5,527 bases of DNA, taken from Opitutus sp. GAS368. Its GTDB lineage: Bacteria; Verrucomicrobiota; Verrucomicrobiia; Opitutales; Opitutaceae. Every line of letters starts with the position of its first letter. Position 1 is the stretch's first letter. This document shows, in pieces, positions 1 to 5,527 of this stretch. A program made the translations under genes and the position numbers. The stretch is from contig CAMATV010000236.1 in assembly GCA_945861235.1 (NCBI GenBank), forward strand, positions 1-5,527. The letters are read 5' to 3'. The notes below the pieces were generated by a model that did no database searches, had not been told where the DNA came from, and saw nothing but the letters and a program-made list of their open reading frames with translations.

Positions 1-178
1 TGTGTTCGACCTCATGGTGCACCTTTTCTCGGCTGACCGGCGTGCTCATTACGGGCTCGAGAATCTTTGGAAGGATGCGGTCGACGTCTCGGTCGCCAAA
101 ATTTTGGCTGTGGAGAAGCCAAAAATTGTGAAAAAACGTGCGGTAACGCCGCGCAAGACTCGTGTTGCTAAGGGGTAG
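1..178 (+). CDS. C-terminal end of an unidentified protein with a basic tail (5' truncated by window)
   Basis: An open frame enters from the left edge (first complete codon at base 2) and ends at the TAG at 176-178, giving 58 residues. The first part (VFDLMVHLFSADRRAHYG and the following LENLWKDAVDVSVAKILAV) looks like amphipathic helix from a soluble folded domain. The last ~20 residues (EKPKIVKKRAVTPRKTRVAKG region) are rich in Lys and Arg with a TPRK element and look disordered. Such tails often contact nucleic acid or another polyanion, but that is inference. I do not recognise the family from this fragment. It is followed by 168 bases before the pilin gene, and I see no obvious hairpin terminator directly after its stop, so read-through into the pilin region cannot be excluded. 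Coding status is supported by the uninterrupted frame, sensible amino-acid composition and same-strand neighbours. Confidence 0.7.
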   Translation, partial: VFDLMVHLFSADRRAHYGLENLWKDAVDVSVAKILAVEKPKIVKKRAVTPRKTRVAKG

Positions 179-259
179 CGGACAAATATGGGCCCGTGGT
201 CTTGCTGCGCTAAGTGATGCTACGGTAGGATTACAGCACGGTGCACAGGGTTTTTACCT

Positions 260-284
260 TGAACATAGAAACGTGCCGTGTTCA
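260..284. repeat. Short inverted repeat upstream of the prepilin gene (possible operator)
   Basis: TGAACA at 260-265 is mirrored by TGTTCA at 279-284 with a 13-base spacer. The arms do not extend further in either direction. The dyad lies about 20 bases upstream of the candidate -35, a position where an activator could bind, but 6-base arms can arise by chance. No T-run follows, so it is not a terminator. Confidence 0.18.
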
Positions 285-303
285 CTCTTCTCGTCGTTCG
301 CAT

Positions 304-332
304 TTGTGCGTATATCATCCATCCTAGATAAT
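304..332 (+). promoter_or_regulatory. Weak candidate sigma-70-type promoter for the prepilin gene
   Basis: TTGTGC at 304-309 and GATAAT at 327-332 are separated by 17 bases. The -10 matches the consensus at 5 of 6 positions and the -35 at only 3 of 6. A start point about 7 bases after the -10 would leave a leader of only about 8 nucleotides before the ATG at 347, so the transcript would be nearly leaderless. That agrees with the absence of any Shine-Dalgarno there. The rest of the 179-346 gap shows no better pair and no convincing sigma-54 GG-N10-GC signature. This is a pattern match only. Confidence 0.22.
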
Positions 333-346
333 AATCAGTTGATCCC

Positions 347-697
347 ATGAAAAAGAACACATCATCCCAGGGTTTTACCCTCGTCGAAATCATGATCGTC
401 GTTGTCATCATCGGCCTCTTGGCCGCGATGGCGATTCCTGCGTTCCAAAAGGTCCGCACGTCCTCGCAGGACAAAGCGGTCCTCAATAATGCACGCCAAA
501 TGGCCGCCGCAGCGGACCAATATTTCCTCGAGAATGGTGTTTCGACCGTAACTCAGGGCAATTTGGTCGGTGCTTCCAATTATGTGAAGGCCCTGAATCT
601 CGTAGCCAACGAGACCTATCCTGCTAGCTACACGCAAGGGATCACGATCACGGTCGCAGGCATTGCCGGAGTCCGCACGGTCACCTACGCGCCGTAA
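347..697 (+). CDS. Type IV prepilin-like protein (class III signal peptide, short cysteine-free pilin/pseudopilin)
   Basis: This 116-residue protein has the full hallmark of a type IV pilin or type II secretion pseudopilin. A short positively charged leader (residues 1-9, MKKNTSSQG) precedes the prepilin peptidase motif G9|F10-T-L-V-E14. Glu at +5 of the mature chain is kept, followed by a hydrophobic helix (about residues 13-31) ending in AIPAF. The leader length confirms the ATG at 347 although no Shine-Dalgarno is visible. The mature chain would be about 107 residues: an N-terminal alpha-1 spine (to about residue 62), then a small Gly/Thr/Val-rich C-terminal region that looks like beta strands (ITITVAG, RTVTYAP). 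It has no cysteine, so no disulfide-bonded D-region. Known biology: such proteins are cleaved and N-methylated by PilD-type peptidase and polymerised in the inner membrane. Whether it is a major pilin or a pseudopilin cannot be decided here, because no PilB/C/D or Gsp partners are in the window. A terminator begins 24 bases after the stop, so it is probably the last or only gene of its transcript. Confidence 0.95.
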   Translation: MKKNTSSQGFTLVEIMIVVVIIGLLAAMAIPAFQKVRTSSQDKAVLNNARQMAAAADQYFLENGVSTVTQGNLVGASNYVKALNLVANETYPASYTQGITITVAGIAGVRTVTYAP

Positions 698-720
698 TCG
701 ATTGCTCGTTTTTTAATCGT

Positions 721-756
721 AAGCCGTCCGCCCAAAAGGCGGACGGCTTTTTATTT
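721..756 (+). terminator. Strong Rho-independent terminator after the prepilin gene
   Basis: The arms 721-732 (AAGCCGTCCGCC) and 738-749 (GGCGGACGGCTT) pair perfectly over 12 bp around a CAAAA loop (733-737). The 3' arm runs directly into a T-rich tail (TTTTTATTT, 748-756). It sits 23 bases after the pilin stop at 697. The other strand has no T-run beyond the stem, so it works in the + direction. It separates the pilin transcript from the glycosyltransferase-like genes that follow. Confidence 0.93.
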
Positions 757-778
757 CGGATACTTATCGCCAACGGGC

Positions 779-806
779 TTTTCATTTTCGACCGCACCCG
801 CATACT
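779..806 (+). promoter_or_regulatory. Very weak candidate promoter for the three-gene membrane glycosyltransferase unit
   Basis: Since a strong terminator lies upstream, a promoter is expected between about 757 and 816. The best pair I can find is TTTTCA (779-784) and CATACT (801-806) with 16 bases between them, each matching the sigma-70 consensus at only about 4 of 6 positions. An alternative -10, GATACT (759-764), would need a -35 inside the terminator stem. Neither is convincing; the location is inferred more from layout than from sequence quality. Confidence 0.15.
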
Positions 807-816
807 TCTCCTGCGC

Positions 817-2688
817 ATGAATCGAGACTCCTTGGCCCCTTTCGTTCAAGACCGGCGCGCTTGGTTGTTTTTACTTTCGTCCGTTCTGGCCCTGGTGCTC
901 GGGTTCGTGGCGATACCGGACCAGCAGGCGATCGTCTTCGTTTCCAAGGCCGGGTTTTGGTTCGTGCTGCTCGCTTTCGCGATCTTCTTGCACGCCCTTT
1001 GGCAGACTTGGGCCGATGAAATCCGGGAGCTGTGCTGGCGAACCGTCGACTGGACCTCGGTCGCATTCGTCGGCGTCGGTGGCGTCATTTTGCTCGTTCA
1101 CGAGACGTTCGGTTTCAAAATCGTGATGGATGAAATCATGCTGCTCGGAACGTCAATGAGCATGCATCTCGACAAGACCGTCCTCACGCCGATGCGCGGC
1201 AGCGATATCCAAGGGACCTTTGTCATCCTCGACGGTATGCTGGACAAGCGCCCGCTTTTTTTCCCGTTCCTGGTTTCGCTGTTGCACGATCTGACAGGGT
1301 ATCGACCCGCCAACGTATTTATTCTGAATAGCGCGCTCACCTTCGTCTTCCTTGGTCTCGTCAACGCCACGGGACGACTCTTGGCGGGGAGGGTCGCCGG
1401 CTGGCTCGGGGTCGCGCTCTTTGCCGGCCTCCCGTTGCTCGCGCACAATGCGACGGGCGGAGGGTTTGAATTGCTCAATCTCGTGATGATTGTGACCACG
1501 ATGTTGCTCGGTGCACGGTATGTCGAAAAAATGGATACTGCCTCGTTAACGGCGTTTTGTTTTTCTGCGCTCCTGCTGGCTCAGGTCCGCTACGAATCCG
1601 TGATCTGGTTGCTCCCGGTTGCTTTGCTCGTGCTGTGGGTTTGGTTTCGCGAAGGTCGCGCGATGCTCGGTTGGCCGGTGATCTTCGCACCGCTGCTGAT
1701 GATCCACTATCCGCTTCAGCACCGGATTTTTGACCTGCGGGTATCCGCGTGGGAACTCGGTAGCAAGCCGGGCGCCACGACGCCTTTCGCGCTGAGTTAC
1801 GTCCCGGATAATATTTCGCATGCGCTCAATTATTTTTTTGGCAAGGCTGCCGAGCAGCCCAATTCCCTCGTGCTGTCTCTGTGCGGTTGCCTCGCAGTGC
1901 CATTTTTCGCGCTGCTGGTGGTGAAACGCCTCCGCTCCCTTGCGACCGAGTCCCCGACGGGCGTTGCCACGACTTTTTTCGCGATTGGTTTCGCAGTGCA
2001 GTTCGCGCTCCTGATGAGCTATTTTTTCGGCCAGTTCGACAATATCGTCATCCGCCGGCTGAGCTTACCGACCCAACTTGGAATGGTCGTCGCAGTGCTC
2101 GCGGTCGTGCCCCAATTTTCCAAGCCGGCGGTTGTGCGGGGGCTCTTGGTGATCGCGGTCTTCGGCTTGCTCGCGCGCAGTGTTCCTTCGATGGCGGCGC
2201 ACGCTTATTCGCAGGAATACCTGCCGGGAAAGGAAACGGCGTGGCGTCGCGAATTCATGGCCGGGCAGCCGCGGCGCGACTATCTCGTGATCGATAACGA
2301 CTCCATTCTCTGGATCGCGCACAAGATTTCTGCGACGCCGGTGTTGCAAGCGAAAGGCCCGCGCCGGGCCGCCCTCATCTTCCTGATGCGCAATCGCGCG
2401 TTCGCCGACATCTTCGTTTTTCAACGTTTCAACATCGACCCGGACACCGGGAGCAAGACCTTGCGCGATGGCGATGATTTGGGCCTTGATTTCGTGCTGG
2501 AGACCTTCCGTGAGGAGCGCCTCCAGACCCTCACGCTGACGCGTCTCAGTCGGCTCAAGGAAATCAAAGACGGGGCGGTTTCGCTCACGGAGCCGGACGC
2601 AGTGGTCCACGTCGTCGCGAAAGACCGGGCGGAAATTGAGAAAGCCCGTCAAGCCTACTTGGAGAATTTTGTGAAAATGCTCCCGTGA
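817..2688 (+). CDS. GT-C fold membrane glycosyltransferase-like protein (GT39/ArnT-like), first of a paralogous pair
   Basis: This 623-residue polytopic inner-membrane protein has roughly a dozen hydrophobic segments, for example about 16-34, 46-62, 79-95, 166-184, 190-209, 218-233, 260-277, 283-298, 350-368, 384-404, 418-432 and 439-454. A soluble C-terminal region spans about 455-623. After the third segment comes an acidic pair D105-E106 in the context KIVMDEIMLLGTSMSMH, like the catalytic-loop DE of GT39/PMT-type enzymes. Next is DKRPLFFPFLVSLLHDLTGYR (D143-K144-R145-P146, H157), the counterpart of the KPP-type motif of ArnT-like proteins. Other blocks shared with the downstream paralogue are NATGGGFELLNL (211-222), QVRYES (256-261) and FDNIVIRRLSLP (407-418). 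Known of the family: transfer of a sugar from a polyprenyl-phosphate donor on the periplasmic side. Donor and acceptor cannot be told here. The ATG at 817 has no Shine-Dalgarno but places the first helix normally, and the DRR just before it (12-14) aligns with DRR (23-25) of the paralogue. The stop overlaps the Shine-Dalgarno of the next gene. Confidence 0.88.
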   Translation: MNRDSLAPFVQDRRAWLFLLSSVLALVLGFVAIPDQQAIVFVSKAGFWFVLLAFAIFLHALWQTWADEIRELCWRTVDWTSVAFVGVGGVILLVHETFGFKIVMDEIMLLGTSMSMHLDKTVLTPMRGSDIQGTFVILDGMLDKRPLFFPFLVSLLHDLTGYRPANVFILNSALTFVFLGLVNATGRLLAGRVAGWLGVALFAGLPLLAHNATGGGFELLNLVMIVTTMLLGARYVEKMDTASLTAFCFSALLLAQVRYESVIWLLPVALLVLWVWFREGRAMLGWPVIFAPLLMIHYPLQHRIFDLRVSAWELGSKPGATTPFALSYVPDNISHALNYFFGKAAEQPNSLVLSLCGCLAVPFFALLVVKRLRSLATESPTGVATTFFAIGFAVQFALLMSYFFGQFDNIVIRRLSLPTQLGMVVAVLAVVPQFSKPAVVRGLLVIAVFGLLARSVPSMAAHAYSQEYLPGKETAWRREFMAGQPRRDYLVIDNDSILWIAHKISATPVLQAKGPRRAALIFLMRNRAFADIFVFQRFNIDPDTGSKTLRDGDDLGLDFVLETFREERLQTLTLTRLSRLKEIKDGAVSLTEPDAVVHVVAKDRAEIEKARQAYLENFVKMLP

Positions 2689-2692
2689 GGAG
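2687..2692 (+). promoter_or_regulatory. Shine-Dalgarno that fixes the GTG start of the second glycosyltransferase-like gene
   Basis: GAGGAG at 2687-2692 lies 5 bases before the GTG at 2698 and overlaps the TGA stop (2686-2688) of the preceding gene. It is the only clear ribosome binding site in the window. It supports GTG initiation, and its position implies that ribosomes finishing the upstream gene can reinitiate. Confidence 0.8.
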
Positions 2693-2697
2693 CTCTC

Positions 2698-4542
2698 GTG
2701 TCGATCCCGCCGACCGTTCTCACCGTGATCCGCAAGCTGTGCATCCTGCTCCGCGACACCGCTGATCGTCGTCGCCCGTTGCTGTTCGTGCTGTCGACGG
2801 CACTGGCGTTGGTCCTCGGGATTGCCGCGGTCACGCCGTCCGAGGCGGAAAAATTGATCGGGGCCGGAGGTTATTACTACATGCTGGGGCTGTTTTCGCT
2901 GTTCGGTGTGTATGGGGCGCGCGTGTGGGCGGAGCGCCCGTTGGTGTGGAGGGAGTGGGTGCGCGCGCCGGGCATGGTTGGTATCGTAGTGTTGGGTACG
3001 ACCGCCGTGGTGATCTGGTGCGACCCGTTCAAGCACAAGATCCTCTTCGATGAATATGTCCTGCAGGGCACGGCCTTCCAGATGCATGCGACCAAGGAAA
3101 TCGGCACGATCATCCGCGCCTACGATCTTTGGGGTACGTGGTTGCCGATCGACACGTTTTTCGACAAACGCCCCTATTTTTTCACGTTTCTGCTGTCCTT
3201 GTTGCACGACGTATCGGGCTACCGTGTGGTCAATGCTTTCGTGCTCAATGCGGCCTTGGCACCGGTCTGCCTTGCGCTCGTCTGCTGGCTGGGCCACGCG
3301 CTCGCCGGCCGTGGTCCGGCGCTTTTTGCAGTCGCCTTACTCGGCACGATGCCGCTGCTGGGCCAGCAGGCCTCCGGCGCCGGGATGGAGCTGCATAACC
3401 TTACGATGCTCGCTGGGGTGATGGTGATCGCGATCCTCTATTTGCGGGCCCCCTCGCCCGACCGGCTCTCCCTGCTCGTGCTTGGCGCCGTGCTGCTGGC
3501 CCAGAGCCGCTATGAATCGGCGATTTTTGTCGTGCCGGTGGCCGCAGTGATTGTGGCCGGTTGGCTGCGCGCCCAGCGCGTGTTTTTCACGTGGCCGACG
3601 ATCTGCGTGCCACTCCTTCTCGTCCCCTGCTTGTGGCACAACCGGGTGCTCTCGGCCTCGCCGTTGCTCTGGCAGTTGCAAAAAGGGCAGACCTCGCGCT
3701 TCAGCGTGGATTACCTTCCGGGCAATCTCGAAGGTGCGTGGAATTTCTTTTTCAACTTCAGCCCGCATCTTCCGAATTCGTGGTATCTCTCGATTCTCGG
3801 GGCGCTCGCCGTCGGGTGGGCACTGATCGCGGGGTTGCGCTGGGTCCGTTCTCCTCGTCGCGGTCTGCTGACGCCGGAGATGTTCGTGCTCGTCGCGTTC
3901 GGTGCGGGGATCGCGGCAAATCTCGCGCTGTTGATGTTTTATTATTGGAGCCGGCTTGATGATATCATGGCCTCGCGTTTTGCCCTGCCCACCTGCTTGT
4001 TGCTCGCGCTGCTGGTGGCGCTCGCCTTGCACCGGCTTTGCGCTTGGCGTGCAAACGCGACTCGGTGGGCGGTGGCAGGGCTGGCGCTCTGGGCGATCAC
4101 CTGGTGCATTCCGGCCATCGCGCGGCATACTTACACGAGCCAGAACTTGGTGATGCAGGAGATTGAGTGGGAGTATGAAGAACTCCGGCGCCGGTCGGGC
4201 CCGCTGCTCTTCATTTCTAACAAGTCGTCGATCCCGTTTGTGCTCTGGCGCGTTCCCACGATCATCAATGGTGTGGGGCGCCAACGCGCCGCCCAGATCA
4301 GCTACCACCTGCGGGAAGGCACGTTTCGGGAGGTCATTGTCGCGCAGGCGCTCCGACCCACTTCACCGCTCGGTGAAATGGGAGTGGATCCTCTCGACGT
4401 CATGCCCGCGAGCTACCGACTGGAGTCGATCGCCGAAAAACGTTTTGGCGGACGCTATGCGCGCCTCAGCCGCCTGATCGGCATCGACGAACCGCCGGCC
4501 TCGCCGCCCTTGGGGCCAAAGTCTGTCTCCGCGTTACCATGA
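2698..4542 (+). CDS. GT-C fold membrane glycosyltransferase-like protein (GT39/ArnT-like), second of a paralogous pair
   Basis: This 614-residue polytopic membrane protein is colinear with the upstream gene over its whole length. Matching blocks are HKILFDEYVLQGTAFQMH (D118-E119), DKRPYFFTFLLSLLHDVSGYR (D156-K157-R158-P159, H170), QASGAGMELHNLTML (224-238), QSRYES (269-274), DYLPGNLEGAWNFFF (338-352) with PNS (359-361), and LDDIMASRFALP (420-431). Hydrophobic segments run from about 27-46 through 454-472, followed by a soluble tail (about 473-614) that is much less alike between the two. Start is GTG at 2698, chosen for the Shine-Dalgarno 5 bases upstream. The N-terminus is about 11 residues longer than in the paralogue. 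The expected role is transfer of a sugar from a lipid-linked donor on the outer face of the inner membrane; substrate unknown. Its stop TGA (4540-4542) overlaps the ATG (4539-4541) of the next gene. An oligosaccharyltransferase- or mannosyltransferase-type role within the same superfamily cannot be excluded. Confidence 0.88.
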   Translation: MSIPPTVLTVIRKLCILLRDTADRRRPLLFVLSTALALVLGIAAVTPSEAEKLIGAGGYYYMLGLFSLFGVYGARVWAERPLVWREWVRAPGMVGIVVLGTTAVVIWCDPFKHKILFDEYVLQGTAFQMHATKEIGTIIRAYDLWGTWLPIDTFFDKRPYFFTFLLSLLHDVSGYRVVNAFVLNAALAPVCLALVCWLGHALAGRGPALFAVALLGTMPLLGQQASGAGMELHNLTMLAGVMVIAILYLRAPSPDRLSLLVLGAVLLAQSRYESAIFVVPVAAVIVAGWLRAQRVFFTWPTICVPLLLVPCLWHNRVLSASPLLWQLQKGQTSRFSVDYLPGNLEGAWNFFFNFSPHLPNSWYLSILGALAVGWALIAGLRWVRSPRRGLLTPEMFVLVAFGAGIAANLALLMFYYWSRLDDIMASRFALPTCLLLALLVALALHRLCAWRANATRWAVAGLALWAITWCIPAIARHTYTSQNLVMQEIEWEYEELRRRSGPLLFISNKSSIPFVLWRVPTIINGVGRQRAAQISYHLREGTFREVIVAQALRPTSPLGEMGVDPLDVMPASYRLESIAEKRFGGRYARLSRLIGIDEPPASPPLGPKSVSALP

Positions 4543-5527
4543 CGGCGTCCCTTTGGTCGCGCCGCCGCTGGTGCACGTTCGTGGTGATCTCCGCCGTTTA
4601 CTTTGCCAGCTTTGCTTTTTACCCGGGGCTTTTTCTGATCGTCGGGGTCAATCACTACGGCGTGTGGTTTCTCGATTCCTTCGCCATTTTGGCGTCGAAC
4701 GACGCCCTCGCGCGAGGGCTCGATCCTTACGGGCCCAACGCGCTCGATTACTTTAATCGCCCGCACGTCTATTCGCACTGGTGGTTGGGATTAGGGAAAC
4801 TCGGTCTCACGCGCGCCGATAATTTTTGGCTCGGCCTGTCGCTGGTCGTGGCGTTTCTCGCTACGGTGGCCGCACGACTGCGCCCCCGCGAGCCCCGCGA
4901 GGTGCTGTGGTATTGGGTGGTCTTGTGTTCGTCCCCCGTCCTGCTCGCGGTCGAACGCGCCAACAACGATCTCGTGGTATTTGTCCTGCTCGCTCCGGTC
5001 GTGCCCTGCCTGCTTCACGCCAATCGTTGGGTGCGATTATTGCCTGTTGCCCTGATCGCAGTTGCGGCCGGGCTAAAATTTTATCCCGGGATTGCCGGTC
5101 TTGTGTTGCTGGCAGGGAGTGACGTGCGCGAGGTCCGTGGTCGCCTCGGTATCGCGGTGGTGGCGTTGGCCGTGGTGGGGATCAATTTGATCCCTGATCT
5201 GGCCCAATTTAGTGGACTTGCTCCGCGGGCGAACGGGTTGATGACTTTTGGCAGCGTCCATCTTTTCGAAGCGGTGGGTGCCTTCGGTTGGCGGGCAACG
5301 GCCCTTGGTTTGAGCACCGCGATGGCGATTGTAGGGGTGTTCGTGCGTTACCGAGTGTTTGCCGGTTGGGAAGTAGCCGAGGCTGACCGGGCTGACTGGC
5401 TCGCTTTCACGTTGGGTGCGGCGCTGCTGGCCGGTTGTTTTTTTACTGGGACCAACTTCGGCTATCGTTGGGTGTTTGCGCTGTGGCTGGCGCCGCTGTT
5501 GTGGCGTTTGCCCCGCGACGTCCGGGC
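4539..5527 (+). CDS. GT87/DUF2029-like membrane glycosyltransferase, N-terminal 329 residues (3' truncated by window)
   Basis: An uninterrupted frame starts at ATG 4539, overlapping the previous stop as ATGA, and runs off the right edge without a stop (329 complete codons plus two bases). No Shine-Dalgarno is visible, as expected for start by translational coupling. The protein is hydrophobic, with likely membrane segments near 12-35, 94-111, 123-137, 144-160, 166-192, 203-219, 257-270, 287-302 and 311-322. Features resembling polyprenol-phosphate-sugar-using GT87 proteins are RGLDPYGPNALDYF (59-72, the early xxxDPY loop), ERANNDLVVF (139-148, in the position of the family's G-Q/N-x-N-type helix start), GLKFYPGIAGL (178-188, the typical K-x-YP helix) and TNFGYRWVF (305-313) late in the chain. 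It is not a third copy of the upstream pair: it lacks their DKRP and RYES blocks. The family label is by motif recall and is moderately secure. Operon position suggests it works on the same glycan as its two neighbours. Confidence 0.82.
   Translation, partial: MTASLWSRRRWCTFVVISAVYFASFAFYPGLFLIVGVNHYGVWFLDSFAILASNDALARGLDPYGPNALDYFNRPHVYSHWWLGLGKLGLTRADNFWLGLSLVVAFLATVAARLRPREPREVLWYWVVLCSSPVLLAVERANNDLVVFVLLAPVVPCLLHANRWVRLLPVALIAVAAGLKFYPGIAGLVLLAGSDVREVRGRLGIAVVALAVVGINLIPDLAQFSGLAPRANGLMTFGSVHLFEAVGAFGWRATALGLSTAMAIVGVFVRYRVFAGWEVAEADRADWLAFTLGAALLAGCFFTGTNFGYRWVFALWLAPLLWRLPRDVR

Noticed and set aside
190..210. Possible sigma-54 promoter (GG...TTGC) upstream of the pilin gene, since some pilin genes use sigma-54
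   Set aside because: The GG and GC dinucleotides do not fall at the required 10-base separation, and the site is far from the ATG.
162..350. A 62-codon + strand frame overlapping the end of the left-edge gene and the pilin start
   Set aside because: It has no Shine-Dalgarno and no recognisable motif, and it overlaps the pilin start. The stretch is better read as intergenic.
362..637. Minus-strand frame opposite the prepilin gene
   Set aside because: The + strand frame has a definite prepilin motif; the opposite frame is a shadow rich in Asp/Arg created by the GTC/ATC codons.
782..1101. Several minus-strand frames opposite the start of the first GT-C-like gene
   Set aside because: They are mutually overlapping, Arg/Pro- or Glu-rich, and lie opposite a strong membrane protein frame.
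2065..3297. A 410-codon open frame on the minus strand
   Set aside because: It spans the junction of two well-supported + strand genes. Its translation is dominated by Arg, His, Gln, Asp and Glu with no domain-like pattern, as expected for the antisense of G/C-biased codons in hydrophobic proteins.
3337..4308. A 323-codon open frame on the minus strand
   Set aside because: It lies wholly inside the second GT-C-like gene, and its low-complexity, Arg/Gln/His/Pro-rich translation is an antisense artefact of codon bias.
817..4542. Recent DNA-level direct repeat between the two GT-C-like genes that might recombine
   Set aside because: Similarity is seen at protein level and in short DNA patches (around 1243-1290 and 3163-3210, with many mismatches); no long exact repeat is present.

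Overview
The window reads as chromosomal DNA of a moderately GC-rich Gram-negative bacterium. I think it comes from the Verrucomicrobiota, most likely an Opitutaceae-like lineage. That guess rests on the short cysteine-free prepilin with its KVRTSSQDKAVLNNARQ segment, which resembles prepilins I recall from that group, on sparse Shine-Dalgarno sequences, and on G/C-biased third codon positions. It is inference, not a database match.

Layout: all recognisable genes lie on the + strand. Positions 1-178 hold the last 58 codons of an unidentified gene with a lysine/arginine-rich tail. A 168-base gap (179-346), with a weak candidate promoter and a small inverted repeat, leads into a 116-residue type IV prepilin-like gene (347-697). 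A strong intrinsic terminator (721-756) closes the pilin unit. A short spacer then precedes a tightly packed run of three polytopic membrane protein genes. Two are clearly paralogous GT-C glycosyltransferase-like proteins (817-2688 and 2698-4542). The third (4539 to the right edge) is a GT87/DUF2029-like membrane glycosyltransferase truncated by the window end. The second gene starts with GTG behind a good Shine-Dalgarno that overlaps the stop of the first. The third overlaps the second in an ATGA stop/start. The three are therefore very probably co-transcribed and translationally coupled.

How they might work together: GT-C enzymes use polyprenyl-phosphate sugars and act on the outer face of the cytoplasmic membrane. 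The trio most likely assembles or decorates an extracytoplasmic glycan, glycolipid or glycoprotein. The neighbouring prepilin is a possible acceptor, but the strong terminator separates the two transcription units, so this is only a hypothesis. I see no RNA gene, CRISPR array, insertion sequence or phage feature.
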